Source of the DNA: CAZGMC01 sp964526565
GTDB lineage: Bacteria > Pseudomonadota > Alphaproteobacteria > DSM-16000 > Inquilinaceae
DNA: 14,879 nt
Assembly: GCA_964526565.1 (NCBI GenBank)
Contig: CAZGMC010000101.1
Span: forward strand, 1 to 14,879
Reading direction: 5' to 3'
The notes beneath the pieces are model-generated. The model was not told the origin of the DNA. It ran no database searches and saw only the letters and a list, made by a program, of their open reading frames with translations. The translations under genes were made by a program, and so were the position numbers. The first letter of the stretch is position 1, and each line of letters opens with the position of its first letter. Of this stretch, positions 1 through 7,020 are shown in pieces.

Positions 1-1
1 G

Positions 2-49
2 CGCGGCATCAAGCTTGGCGAACAGCGCGGCATCAAGCTTGGCGAACAG
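2..49 (+). repeat. Two exact 24-bp tandem copies inside the Rpn-like gene
   Basis: Positions 2-25 and 26-49 are identical, and a third copy begins at 50 but diverges after six bases. The unit is 8 codons (RGIKLGEQ), so copy changes stay in frame. More copies may exist left of the window edge. Confidence 0.9.
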
Positions 50-247
50 CGCGGCGAGCAGAAGGGATTGGCCCAGGGCAAAGCGACGGCCCTGCTGCGA
101 ATCCTGACGCATCGGTTCGGCGAGCCGTCAGAGGCGGTGCGCGCTGCAGTGCTGGCAGCCGATCCGGACACCCTGGAGGTGTGGATCGATCGCGCCCTCA
201 ACGCCCCCAGCCTGGAAGCGGTGCTCGACACCCTGTCGCATGGCTGA
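2..247 (+). CDS. C-terminal part of an Rpn/DUF4351-like protein (5' end outside window)
   Basis: Only the last 81 codons are present; the frame is open from the window edge to TGA at 245-247. The visible sequence starts with two copies of RGIKLGEQ followed by RGEQKGLAQGKA, a charged helical linker. A compact tail with LLRILTHRFGEPS and DTLEVWIDRALNAPSLEAVL follows. This layout (repetitive G-x-x-x-G-x-x-x-G linker, then a short 'LLR-L--RFG' tail) is typical of the C-termini of Rpn-family putative nucleases/transposases and DUF4351 proteins. In that family the catalytic PD-(D/E)XK domain lies N-terminal, so here it would be outside the window. The assignment is by pattern only; no catalytic residue can be seen. 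Copy number of the linker repeat varies widely among relatives. Ends 205 bp before the next gene. Confidence 0.6.
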   Translation, partial: RGIKLGEQRGIKLGEQRGEQKGLAQGKATALLRILTHRFGEPSEAVRAAVLAADPDTLEVWIDRALNAPSLEAVLDTLSHG

Positions 248-344
248 CGCGGTTGTCGTTGCGATCCTGCATTTCTGGAAGGGCCTCGGCGGCGCCGCGT
301 TCGGCCGGCAGGTCCAGCCCCGTCGGGCACGGCCGCGCACCGCC

Positions 345-395
345 CAGACGGCGGAGCCGAAATGGCAAGCAGACGGCGGAGCCGAACCGGCAAAC
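345..395 (+). repeat. Imperfect 25-bp tandem duplication in an intergenic gap
   Basis: The 16-mer AGACGGCGGAGCCGAA occurs at 346-361 and again at 371-386, 25 bp apart. Each copy is followed by a related nine-base stretch (atggcaagc against ccggcaaac). It lies in the 205-bp gap 248-452 between the Rpn-like gene and the exported protein. I see no supported gene, RNA or clear promoter in that gap. Confidence 0.75.
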
Positions 396-452
396 GGATA
401 CCGGCGGCCGGGTCGTGAGCGACCGCCGCCCCCATGATGGCAGAGGATTGCG

Positions 453-881
453 ATGGGCCTGCGGGGTTTCCTTGCGCTCTGGCTGGCGTTTGTTGCCCTG
501 GTGGTTCCTGGCGCGGTTCCCGGTGACCCGGCGCTGGCCGACCACATGACGGGCCGTTACACCGGGAGAGGCGTTGCGCAGGGTGTCTTCCTTGAGCTGC
601 GGCAGAAGGGCACCATGCTGCAAGGAGAGCTTTCCGGTGAAGAACGAGGCACCCTGCAGGGCCGGACCGACGGTGACCAGGACGCGTTTGGCATTATCGA
701 CTCTCCGGATCATGGCCGGACCCAGTTTCAGAGCCGGTGGACGCCGCAGGGGCTGTACCTCCGGCTGATCGATACCAACGGCGAACCGATTGAAGCGTTC
801 TTCGCCTTGCAGCAGCCGCCGTTCGGCCGGGACCGGTCCTTGCCTGATGTCGACCCTGGCAACCGCAAGCGTGCCGGATGA
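453..881 (+). CDS. Small exported protein of unknown function
   Basis: 142 residues. ATG at 453 is preceded by AGAGGA at 442-447, a good ribosome-binding site with 5-nt spacing, which decides the start. Residues 1 to about 30 form a signal peptide: short basic start (MGLRG), a hydrophobic core (FLALWLAFVALVV) and a small-residue region ending near ALA, so cleavage is expected before DHMTG. The mature part alternates short polar and hydrophobic stretches (GRYTGRG, VFLELRQKGTMLQGELSG, GTLQGRTDG, GLYLRLI), which suggests a small beta-rich or barrel-like periplasmic protein. The C-terminus is basic and proline-rich. No cysteine follows the signal peptide, so it is not an obvious lipoprotein. I do not recognise the family and assign no function. 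Neighbours give no clear operon partner. Confidence 0.72.
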   Translation: MGLRGFLALWLAFVALVVPGAVPGDPALADHMTGRYTGRGVAQGVFLELRQKGTMLQGELSGEERGTLQGRTDGDQDAFGIIDSPDHGRTQFQSRWTPQGLYLRLIDTNGEPIEAFFALQQPPFGRDRSLPDVDPGNRKRAG

Positions 882-900
882 GCTGTTATTTCAACGGATT

Positions 901-926
901 GCGTCGCTGAAAGGCCGGCGCGACGC
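901..926. terminator. Stem-loop between convergent genes
   Basis: GCGTCGC (901-907) and GCGACGC (920-926) pair perfectly around a 12-nt loop. It lies between the stop of the exported-protein gene (881) and the stop of the convergent hemerythrin gene (980). There is no T-tract on either side, so a terminator role is only positional inference. Confidence 0.25.
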
Positions 927-979
927 CATCGTGGCCGCAATCGATCTCCTGTCTCTTGGCATTCAAGGCTGCGCCATGT

Positions 980-1534
980 TCAAGCGCTGCCCTCGCACTG
1001 CAGGATCTCGTCGTGGAGGTTCCGGAACATGGCCTCCACCTGGGGGCCGAACAGGGGGTCGTCGCGGTCGGAGGCCTGGGCGGCGATCTCGGCCCAGTCC
1101 TCGTCCGTCAGGTACTGCTCGGCGGCGGGAAAGACCCACTCGTCCTCCATCTCCATGTGGCGCCGCGACGCGTACAAAAACTCGCGCGCCATGCGCATCA
1201 CCTGGTCGCGCGGCAGCTCGACACCCTCGACGACATTGTCGATCGCCTCGGCGAACCGCCGCGTGCGCGCCGCCAGCTTGCGGTGGTCCTCCTCCAGGTC
1301 GTTGACGGTATTGATGACGTCGGTATAGCGCTGGCGCAGCCTCTGGTAGACCAGATCCTCCTTCGGGTGGTGATACAGATCAGAATACTCAAGATTATAG
1401 TCGAGAATGTTCTTGATCAACTGATAATCCGGGGTGCCGCCGCGATCGAACTCCTCGATCTGGCGCTCGAGGACGTTCAGCAATTTGGTCATGTTGCGGT
1501 GTTCCGCATGCAGGGACTGCATGATCTCGGTCAT
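980..1534 (-). CDS. Hemerythrin HHE-domain protein
   Basis: 184 residues, predicted cytosolic and all-helical. The hemerythrin ligand pattern is visible: H9 and H12 in LHAEH, H55/H56 with E59 in YHHPKED, H84 in EEDHRKL, then H126 and E130 in RRHMEMEDEWVFP. These match the His/Glu ligands of the HHE cation-binding family, which holds a di-iron site that binds O2 or NO or acts in metal and oxidative-stress handling; the physiological ligand cannot be told from sequence. Length is normal for bacterial HHE proteins with a short C-terminal extension (residues about 140-184). The start at 1534 is supported by AGGAG about 9 nt upstream. A perfect TATAAT and an inverted repeat lie 25-55 bp upstream. 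Transcribed alone, convergent with the exported-protein gene. Confidence 0.9.
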   Translation of the reverse strand: MTEIMQSLHAEHRNMTKLLNVLERQIEEFDRGGTPDYQLIKNILDYNLEYSDLYHHPKEDLVYQRLRQRYTDVINTVNDLEEDHRKLAARTRRFAEAIDNVVEGVELPRDQVMRMAREFLYASRRHMEMEDEWVFPAAEQYLTDEDWAEIAAQASDRDDPLFGPQVEAMFRNLHDEILQCEGSA

Positions 1535-1559
1535 CGGCTGCTCTCCTGGCTGAGCGACG

Positions 1560-1574
1560 GTTCACCCCCTGAAC
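1560..1574. promoter_or_regulatory. Candidate operator GTTCA-N5-TGAAC upstream of the hemerythrin gene
   Basis: A perfect inverted repeat with 5-bp arms and a 5-bp centre sits 8 bp downstream of the -10 element and 25 bp upstream of the start codon, about where transcription should begin. A repressor bound there would block initiation. The regulator is unknown. Confidence 0.35.
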
Positions 1575-1581
1575 GTGTCTC

Positions 1582-1587
1582 ATTATA
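1582..1587 (-). promoter_or_regulatory. Candidate -10 element of the hemerythrin gene
   Basis: On the minus strand this reads TATAAT, a perfect sigma-70 type -10, in an otherwise GC-rich stretch and about 45 bp before the start codon at 1534. No good -35 is seen at 16-18 bp spacing, so the promoter may be weak or activator-dependent. Confidence 0.45.
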
Positions 1588-1668
1588 GGGACGAGCCTGC
1601 AGTCAGCGTAGGGGTTTGCCCTCGGCCATACGCCCCGACCGTGCGACCAAGCGCCGCCGCATGTGCGA

Positions 1669-1698
1669 ACCGCCTTGCCCGCGACGGGGCAAGGCGGT
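1669..1698. terminator. Perfect 12-bp hairpin downstream of the 1731-2108 gene
   Basis: ACCGCCTTGCCC (1669-1680) and GGGCAAGGCGGT (1687-1698) are exact reverse complements around a 6-nt loop. It begins 33 bp beyond the stop of the minus-strand gene ending at 1731, the usual place for a transcript end. No T-tract follows on the minus strand, so it may be a Rho-dependent or 3'-end-stabilising structure rather than a classical terminator. Confidence 0.5.
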
Positions 1699-1730
1699 CC
1701 GGCAACAGCGACTCGGGAAGGGTGGACGGC

Positions 1731-2108
1731 TCATTCCGCGGGCAGGCCGACGGCGGGCGCGATCTCCGTCTCGAAGGTGTTGACCGCGGCGGCCACCTCC
1801 GGCGCGTTGTCGGCGCTGCAGCCCTGGGCGGCGACCAGGCGGCTCATGTCCTGCCGCGCCTCCTCGATGATGGTCAGCCGCGCAGACGGCGACAGCGGCG
1901 TGCCCATCAGCTCACTGATCCGCCCCTCGATGACGTTCGCTTTGGCCTGGTCGAACGTGACGTCGTTGCAGCGCTCATAGGCGACGACTGCGGCGCGGTA
2001 GGCGTAGTACTGCTCCTCCGGCGTCATCGCCTCGTCCTGCGCCGCCGCCGGCGCCGCCAGCAGCCCGGCCAGCGCGGCGGCCGCGATGGACATCGCAATG
2101 CGTGTCAT
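1731..2108 (-). CDS. Small periplasmic protein with two cysteines, unknown function
   Basis: 125 residues. The ATG at 2108 is preceded on the minus strand by GGAGGA with about 7 nt spacing, a strong ribosome-binding site. Residues 1-23 form a clear signal peptide (MTRIAMSIAAAALAGLLAAPAAA) with cleavage expected after AAA, before QDEAM. The mature protein is about 100 residues, mostly predicted helix, with exactly two cysteines (C47 and C97), consistent with one periplasmic disulfide. Sequence around them reads VAYERCNDV and VAAQGCSAD. I do not recognise a named family and assign no function. It stands alone, 196 bp upstream of the hemerythrin promoter region and divergent from thrB. Confidence 0.78.
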   Translation of the reverse strand: MTRIAMSIAAAALAGLLAAPAAAQDEAMTPEEQYYAYRAAVVAYERCNDVTFDQAKANVIEGRISELMGTPLSPSARLTIIEEARQDMSRLVAAQGCSADNAPEVAAAVNTFETEIAPAVGLPAE

Positions 2109-2290
2109 GCCGTCATCCTCCGTCAGCTTCTTGAATAGGGGCGTCCGGCATTGGGCCGGTCCCGCGGCGCCTCGGAGTAAGCCCGGCTGCCGAAGCTGTC
2201 AACCGCCGCGCGCTGCCGGGACGCCACCGCTCGGGGCGGTGCGGCAGCAGCGTTGACCGGCGCCGCCGGATCGACCAGGGTGCCGCCGCC

Positions 2291-3256
2291 ATGGCCGTCT
2301 ACACCGAAGTCACCGACGAGGAGGTCGCCGCGTTCGCGGCGCAGTACGACATCGGCGCCGTGCTGGCGCTGAAGGGCATCGCCGAGGGTGTGGAGAACTC
2401 CAACTACCTGCTCGTCGCCGAGGGCGGCCAGTTCATCCTGACCCTGTACGAGAAGCGCGTCGCCGAGGCCGACCTGCCGTTCTTCCTCGGCCTGATGGAG
2501 CATCTGGCCGACCGCGGCATCGCCTGCCCGCTGCCGCTGCACGGCCGCGACGGCCGCATCCTGCGCCACCTGGCCGGCCGGCCGGCGGCGATCGTCACCT
2601 TCCTGCAGGGCATGTGGCCGCGGCGCATCCAGCCGCGCCACTGCGTCGAGCTGGGTGCGGCGCTGGCGCGCATGCACCTGGCTGGTGCCGACTTTCCATT
2701 GCGCCGGCCCAATGCCCTGTCGGTGGCGGGCTGGCGGCCGCTGTTCGCCCTGTGCCGCGAGCGGGCCCACGAGGTCGCTCCCGGCCTGGCCGACGAGCTG
2801 GCCGCCGAGCTGGACCACCTCGAGGCGGCGTGGCCGGACGACCTGCCGGTCGGCGTCATTCATGCCGACCTGTTCCCCGACAACGTGTTCTTCAAGGGCG
2901 CGGCGCTGACCGGGCTGATCGACTTCTACTTCGCCTGCGACGACGCCTTCGCCTACGACCTGGCGGTCTGCCTGAACGCCTGGTGCTTCGAGAGCGACGG
3001 CGCGTTCAACGTGACCAAGGCGCGGGTCATGCTGTCCAGTTATCGCCGGATCAGGCCGCTCTCGCAGAGCGAGCTGCTGGCGCTGCCGCTGCTGGCGCGC
3101 GGCTCGGCCATGCGCTTCCTGCTGACCCGGCTGCATGACCTTCTGCACCACCGCGACGGCGTGCTGGTCAAGCCCAAGGACCCGGTGGAATACCTGCGCA
3201 AGCTGCGCTTCCATCGGCAGGTCGCCGGTCCCGGCGCCTACGGGCTCGACTACTGA
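2291..3256 (+). CDS. thrB: Homoserine kinase (APH/ThrB type II)
   Basis: 321 residues. It phosphorylates L-homoserine with ATP, the step before threonine synthase in threonine biosynthesis, in the cytosol. It has the aminoglycoside-phosphotransferase-like kinase fold used by alphaproteobacterial ThrB, not the GHMP fold of E. coli ThrB. Visible motifs: GVENSNYLL (33-41) in the N-terminal lobe; the catalytic loop HADLFPDNVF (H191, D193, N198); and LIDFYFACDD with D211 as the metal-binding Asp. The start MAVYTEV matches the usual beginning of this family; no strong Shine-Dalgarno is visible before it. Length is normal. The rnhA start follows 13 bp after the stop, and thrB-rnhA is a recurrent alphaproteobacterial pair, so the two are probably cotranscribed. 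Confidence 0.95.
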   Translation: MAVYTEVTDEEVAAFAAQYDIGAVLALKGIAEGVENSNYLLVAEGGQFILTLYEKRVAEADLPFFLGLMEHLADRGIACPLPLHGRDGRILRHLAGRPAAIVTFLQGMWPRRIQPRHCVELGAALARMHLAGADFPLRRPNALSVAGWRPLFALCRERAHEVAPGLADELAAELDHLEAAWPDDLPVGVIHADLFPDNVFFKGAALTGLIDFYFACDDAFAYDLAVCLNAWCFESDGAFNVTKARVMLSSYRRIRPLSQSELLALPLLARGSAMRFLLTRLHDLLHHRDGVLVKPKDPVEYLRKLRFHRQVAGPGAYGLDY

Positions 3257-3269
3257 TGGCCAGGGTTTG

Positions 3270-3719
3270 ATGTCCAAGGTCGTGGAAATCTTCACCGACG
3301 GCGCCTGCCGCGGCAATCCGGGGCCGGGCGGCTGGGGGGCGGTGCTGCGCTATGGCGATCGCGAGCGCGAGCTGTTCGGCGGCGACCGCCACACCACCAA
3401 CAACCGCATGGAGCTGATGGCGGCGATCATGGCGCTGGAGGCGCTGAAGCGCCCGGTCACCGCGGTGGTGACCACCGACAGCGAGTACGTCAAGAAGGGC
3501 ATGACCGAATGGCTGCCGGCCTGGAAGGCGCGCAACTGGCAAACCGCCGCCAAGACGCCGGTCAAGAACGCCGACCTGTGGCGGCGGCTGGAGGCGGCCA
3601 TGGCCCCGCACCAGGTCACATGGCGCTGGACCCGCGGCCATGCCGGCCATCCCGAGAACGAACGCGCCGACGCCCTGGCCCGCCGCGGCATCAAGGAGCT
3701 GGCCGGCGGAAGCGCCTGA
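3270..3719 (+). CDS. rnhA: Ribonuclease HI
   Basis: 149 residues. It cleaves the RNA strand of RNA-DNA hybrids, removing primers and R-loops in the cytosol. The four catalytic acidic residues fall at the E. coli RNase HI numbers: D10 in FTDGACRGNPGPGGW, E48 in NNRMEL, D70 in TTDSEY and D134 in NERADALA; H124 (TRGHAGH) is also conserved. This agreement fixes the start at ATG 3270, although the frame is open upstream into thrB. Length is normal for bacterial type 1 enzymes without a hybrid-binding domain. It follows thrB closely, probably in one transcript. The last codons and stop lie in a 17-bp tandem duplication. Confidence 0.97.
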   Translation: MSKVVEIFTDGACRGNPGPGGWGAVLRYGDRERELFGGDRHTTNNRMELMAAIMALEALKRPVTAVVTTDSEYVKKGMTEWLPAWKARNWQTAAKTPVKNADLWRRLEAAMAPHQVTWRWTRGHAGHPENERADALARRGIKELAGGSA

Positions 3720-3738
3720 CCTGCGGAAGCGCCTGACC
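3706..3738 (+). repeat. 17-bp tandem duplication over the rnhA stop codon
   Basis: GCGGAAGCGCCTGACC is present at 3706-3721 and at 3723-3738, a period of 17 bp. The first copy encodes the final Gly-Ser-Ala and TGA of rnhA; the second lies just after the stop and is untranslated. Confidence 0.9.
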
Positions 3739-3796
3739 GGCGGGGGACCTGCGACCGGCGCTGTCGTCCGCGGCCCGATCCAGCCGCCGCCGGCCC

Positions 3797-6136
3797 TCAG
3801 GCCGACTTCTTCGACGGCGCCTGCCCCTGAGGTGGTTCACCCTGAACGGCGGCCATGGCGGCGCCGGTGATGGCGTCTTCCATCTCCTCGGCCGTGGCGT
3901 CCTTGCTGACGCGGACCATGACGTCGCGGCTGGCGAAGTGGATGCCGTGGGCCTCGAAGGCGTCGCGGATGCGCTGGTAGGCCTCGCGGCGGATCAGGAA
4001 CTGCTCGCCCGGCCTGGCCATGAACTTGACGCCGACCACCATGTTGAACTCCTCCCAGCGGCGCACGCCCTGGGACTTCAGCGGCTCGATGAAGCCGGGG
4101 CCCAGGGTCGGATCCTTCAGCAGGTCCTTGCCGATGTCCTTGACGATCCGCTTGACCAGCGCCAGGTCCGTGTCGAACGGCACGCGGAACTCGAGCTTCA
4201 TGATCACCCAGTCGCGGCTGTAGTTGGTCAGCGAGCGCATCTCGCCGAACGGCACGGTGTGCAGCATGCCGCGGTGGTGGCGCAGCTTGAGTGAGCGGAT
4301 CGAAATGCCCTCGACGGTGCCGCGCAGCTCGCCGATCTCGACGTACTCGCCAAGGCGGAAGGCGTCGTCGAGCAGGAAGAACACGCCGGCGACGATGTCG
4401 CGCACCAGCGCCTGGGCGCCGAAGCCGATGGCGATGCCGACCACGCCGGCGCCGGCCAGCAGCGGCCCGATGTCCACGCCCAGCGACGACAGCACGATCA
4501 TCACCGCCATCACGGCCAGCACGACGAAGATGAACCTGCGCACCAGCGGCAGCAGCGTGCGCAGCCGCGCCTGCGGGCCGACCTCGCCGCCGCCGCCCTC
4601 GCCGCCGCTCTCATGGACGCCGGCCCCATGGACGCCAGCCGGGCCGGCTGGCGCCATCCCGGCCAGCCGCCGGTCGATGGCGACGCGCACCGCCTGCCAC
4701 AGCAGGTCGACCAGGACGACGGTGATGACGATGTCGAACGCGGCATTGAGGAACCGCGCCTGACCCGACTCCGGGTTCAACAGGGCGGTCAGGTTGGCGC
4801 CCATGGCGCCCGCCATCGCCAGCACGGCGACGGCAACGATGACCAGGCGCAGGGCGCGGTGCACGACCGGCGCATAGGGGCTGACCTCGCCCTCTGCTTC
4901 GGCAGGGGCGGCGGCGGCCGCGTCCGCGTCCGGCGCGGCGTCGCCATCCGCCAGTCCCGCCTCGGCGGCCACCGGAGCGTCCGGTGCCGCCGAAGCAGGG
5001 CGCCGGCGCATGACCAGCTCGATCACCCATTTTGCCACCCGGTCGGCCAGCGGCACACCGACCAGGACCAGCAGCGTCGCCATCGGTCCGGTGGCACCGA
5101 TCAGCCACAGCGCCAAGACCAGCACGATGTACAGCGTCGCCACATAGGGCCACAGCTCGGCCAGCGCCGCCGGCAGGTGACCCGCCGCCGCCGACTCCCT
5201 GGCGAGGATCGCCGCGACCGGCCGCCGGCACCGCCACACGGCGGCGACCAGCATGGCCGCCAGCAGGAAGCCGACGGCATAGACCAGCAGCAGGTGGCTC
5301 TGCCGCAGCAGGCCCAGCTCGGCGATGGCGCCGCAGACCATGAATCCGAACGCCGCGACCACCGCCAGCGCCCGCACCCAACGATGGATGGCATGCGCCG
5401 TCGGCGTGGCCACCGGCACCAGGCGCAGGGCCGGCGCGTACGGCGCCAGCAGGAACGAGGCGAAGGCATCGACCAGCCGGACGATGACGAAGGCGGTCAA
5501 GAAGCTGAGGATGAACAGCCTGGTGATGGGCGGCCAGTCGAAAGCCAGGAAGGCGCCCACCGAGCCCAGCGCGAACGTCACCACGGCCAGGCCATCGACC
5601 AGCAGCCGCAGCCCGACGCGGCCGAGCACCGCCGACCGGTGCGCCGGCGGTACCTCGGCCAGGCGCCGGCGCAGCGGCCCGCTGACCCGCCAGTACAGTC
5701 TCTCGACACCCACGCCGATCGCCACGAACACCACGACGCCGAACAGGGCGCCCCAGGTCCGGTCGGCCGGCATCTCGACCTGCCAGACGACGGCGGCATG
5801 GGCGATCTCGGCCGGCAAGGCCGCCGCTGCGTCGACCAGCGCCGCCGTGTGGGCAGCCGCCTGATCGAGCCGGCCCTGCAGCCAGGCGTGAAAGCTTGCC
5901 GCTTCGGTTTCGGCCGGTGCCGGGCCGTCCTCCAGTTCGCGCTCCAGCCAGTCCTGCACCGCCGGGTCGGCGAGCAGCGACAGCAGCGCCCGCGCCGCCG
6001 GCGGCGGCTGGTCCGTCGCCTGCTCGCCATAGGTGTCGGCCGGGGGCACAGGAAGTTGCGCCCAGGCACCCGGCATCAGCAAGCCGAGTGCCAGGGCCAG
6101 CGCCAGCACGCGGACGATCCACAGCAGTCCCGTCAT
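3797..6136 (-). CDS. Large MscS-family mechanosensitive channel
   Basis: 779 residues. MscS-type channels in the inner membrane open under membrane tension and release solutes on hypoosmotic shock. Residues 1-26 are a signal peptide (hydrophobic LALALALGLLMPGAWA). About 95 periplasmic residues follow, then roughly ten membrane segments by eye (near 131-148, 173-198, 204-230, 255-276, 281-302, 330-370, 427-446, 464-485, 531-553). The MscS core has a Gly/Ala-rich pore helix at 557-588 (LLAGAGVVGIAIGFGAQ) and a beta domain beginning RLGEYVEIGELRGTVEGI. Two low-complexity linkers are seen: Ala/Asp-rich 381-418 and Gly-rich 495-520. The start at 6136 is chosen because AAGGA lies 5 nt upstream and a signal peptide begins exactly there; the frame is open further upstream, but that extension looks non-coding. 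Monocistronic and convergent with rnhA. Confidence 0.92.
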   Translation of the reverse strand: MTGLLWIVRVLALALALGLLMPGAWAQLPVPPADTYGEQATDQPPPAARALLSLLADPAVQDWLERELEDGPAPAETEAASFHAWLQGRLDQAAAHTAALVDAAAALPAEIAHAAVVWQVEMPADRTWGALFGVVVFVAIGVGVERLYWRVSGPLRRRLAEVPPAHRSAVLGRVGLRLLVDGLAVVTFALGSVGAFLAFDWPPITRLFILSFLTAFVIVRLVDAFASFLLAPYAPALRLVPVATPTAHAIHRWVRALAVVAAFGFMVCGAIAELGLLRQSHLLLVYAVGFLLAAMLVAAVWRCRRPVAAILARESAAAGHLPAALAELWPYVATLYIVLVLALWLIGATGPMATLLVLVGVPLADRVAKWVIELVMRRRPASAAPDAPVAAEAGLADGDAAPDADAAAAAPAEAEGEVSPYAPVVHRALRLVIVAVAVLAMAGAMGANLTALLNPESGQARFLNAAFDIVITVVLVDLLWQAVRVAIDRRLAGMAPAGPAGVHGAGVHESGGEGGGGEVGPQARLRTLLPLVRRFIFVVLAVMAVMIVLSSLGVDIGPLLAGAGVVGIAIGFGAQALVRDIVAGVFFLLDDAFRLGEYVEIGELRGTVEGISIRSLKLRHHRGMLHTVPFGEMRSLTNYSRDWVIMKLEFRVPFDTDLALVKRIVKDIGKDLLKDPTLGPGFIEPLKSQGVRRWEEFNMVVGVKFMARPGEQFLIRREAYQRIRDAFEAHGIHFASRDVMVRVSKDATAEEMEDAITGAAMAAVQGEPPQGQAPSKKSA

Positions 6137-6177
6137 ACCGTCCTTCCCGGCGCCGTCCGCGCCCGGCGCACCGACGT

Positions 6178-6211
6178 CCCTGTTCTGCCCGGTGCCCTGT
6201 TCTGCCCGGTG
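6178..6211 (+). repeat. Two exact 17-bp tandem copies
   Basis: CCCTGTTCTGCCCGGTG occurs at 6178-6194 and 6195-6211 without a gap. It lies about 40-75 bp upstream of the MscS-like start codon, in the likely 5' leader. Confidence 0.93.
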
Positions 6212-6316
6212 CTTGGGGTGCTCCCTTCGGCGGTATCTGGTGCCGCACACGCAGTGGGGGTAGCAATAAATTAAGGCTGTCGAAGTATGACGAAGGGCAT
6301 AAGGGCGATCCGCACC

Positions 6317-6360
6317 GCCATCGACACGCCATCGACACGCCATCGACACGCCATCGACAC
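6317..6360 (+). repeat. Four exact 11-bp tandem repeats
   Basis: GCCATCGACAC occurs four times head to tail at 6317, 6328, 6339 and 6350, ending 20 bp before the ATG of the 6381 gene. The period is close to one DNA helical turn and is not a multiple of three. Confidence 0.96.
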
Positions 6361-6380
6361 GCTGCCGCCGCCCGGTCCCC

Positions 6381-6917
6381 ATGACTGCATCCGCCAGCCT
6401 TCAGCCGACCATCGCCGAGGCTCCTGCCGACGGCGCGGGGGCCGGCTATCCGCGCACCCTGGCGCGGCTGGTGCAGGGCCGCAACATCAATCCCCAGACC
6501 CTGCTGGCGACGGACTACCTCAACCACTTCAACGATATCTCCATGCTCCTGGAGCTCGTGCCGGAGATGCCCGAGTGCCTGGAGGACGTGCGCGACTGGC
6601 GGCCCAAGACCTATGTCGAGCACTTCCGCGACAGCGGCCTGTCCGACAAGGATCTGGCCATCTTCGCCTACGAGAACTGCCCCGACTGCTACCGCCAGCC
6701 GTTCGAGGACACGGTGGCGCGGATGAACGCCCTGGTCGAATCGGGTCGCGACCGGCTCGAGGCGGCCGCCGCGACCGGCGACGCCGCCGGTCTGGCCGCC
6801 GTCGCCGTGGCCCTGTCGCAGGACCTGCGCCGCCTGATGGATGTCGCCAACGCCATCATTCACGGCTTCCGGGGGATCGTCGACCAGGCCGAGGTCGACC
6901 GCATCATGGGCAATTAG
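6381..6917 (+). CDS. Conserved-looking protein of unknown function with a CPDC motif
   Basis: 178 residues, no signal peptide and no membrane segment, so probably cytosolic. After a low-complexity N-terminus (1-24) the protein is mainly helical. Striking parts are GRNINPQTLLATDYLNHFND (33-52), PEMPECLEDVRDWRPKTY (61-78), EHFRDSGLSDKDLAIFAYENCPDCYR (80-105, given here only as a region) and a C-terminal helix pair (138-165). Cysteines are C66, C100 and C103; the last two form CPDC, with H49 and H81 nearby, which could bind metal or be redox-active. That is inference. Similar uncharacterised proteins seem familiar from alphaproteobacteria, but I know no function. ATG at 6381 is the first in frame; no Shine-Dalgarno is visible. 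Convergent with the next gene. Confidence 0.75.
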   Translation: MTASASLQPTIAEAPADGAGAGYPRTLARLVQGRNINPQTLLATDYLNHFNDISMLLELVPEMPECLEDVRDWRPKTYVEHFRDSGLSDKDLAIFAYENCPDCYRQPFEDTVARMNALVESGRDRLEAAAATGDAAGLAAVAVALSQDLRRLMDVANAIIHGFRGIVDQAEVDRIMGN

Positions 6918-6920
6918 CCG

Positions 6921-6953
6921 GCGGGCACGGGCATCGCATAAAGGTTTGCCCGC
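6921..6953. terminator. Stem-loop between convergent genes
   Basis: GCGGGCA (6921-6927) pairs with TGCCCGC (6947-6953) around a 19-nt loop, starting 4 bp after the stop of the 6381 gene. A shorter alternative pairing of CGGGCA at 6928-6933 with TGCCCG at 6947-6952 also exists. No T-tract follows. Confidence 0.35.
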
Positions 6954-7020
6954 GGCGGCGGCACCGGCGCTGCAGGCGATCGGCTGAACCATGGCAGAGG
7001 AAGGGGAGGCGCCGTCGCGG

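Larger units (their letters stand above)
6137..6380. promoter_or_regulatory. Divergent intergenic region between the MscS-like gene and the 6381 gene
   Basis: 244 bp between two start codons. It holds the 17-bp tandem duplication (6178-6211), an AT-rich island (about 6261-6300, including AATAAATTAAGG) that is the likeliest promoter site for one or both genes, and the 4 x 11 bp repeat (6317-6360). No convincing -35/-10 pair could be assigned on either strand. Confidence 0.4.

Noticed and set aside
240..437. Small plus-strand frame whose ATG overlaps the Rpn-like stop (ATGGCTGA)
   Set aside because: The overlap is attractive for coupling, but there is no Shine-Dalgarno, the tail is low-complexity and it crosses the 25-bp repeat. 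Not supported as a gene.
3135..3269. Upstream extension of rnhA into thrB
   Set aside because: Starting at 3270 puts all four catalytic residues at the E. coli RNase HI positions; the extension overlaps thrB in another frame.
2123..3316. 397-codon minus-strand frame opposite thrB
   Set aside because: Antisense shadow; the plus strand carries ThrB catalytic motifs.
4613..6274. 553-codon plus-strand frame opposite the MscS-like gene
   Set aside because: Antisense shadow, Gln/Arg/His-rich, no ribosome-binding site, and the minus strand encodes a clear channel.
6317..6360. Possible CRISPR array
   Set aside because: Units are 11 bp and directly adjacent, with no spacers and no cas genes.
6137..6382. 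82-residue N-terminal extension of the MscS-like protein
   Set aside because: It translates the 11-bp and 17-bp repeats; a good ribosome-binding site and signal peptide start at 6136.
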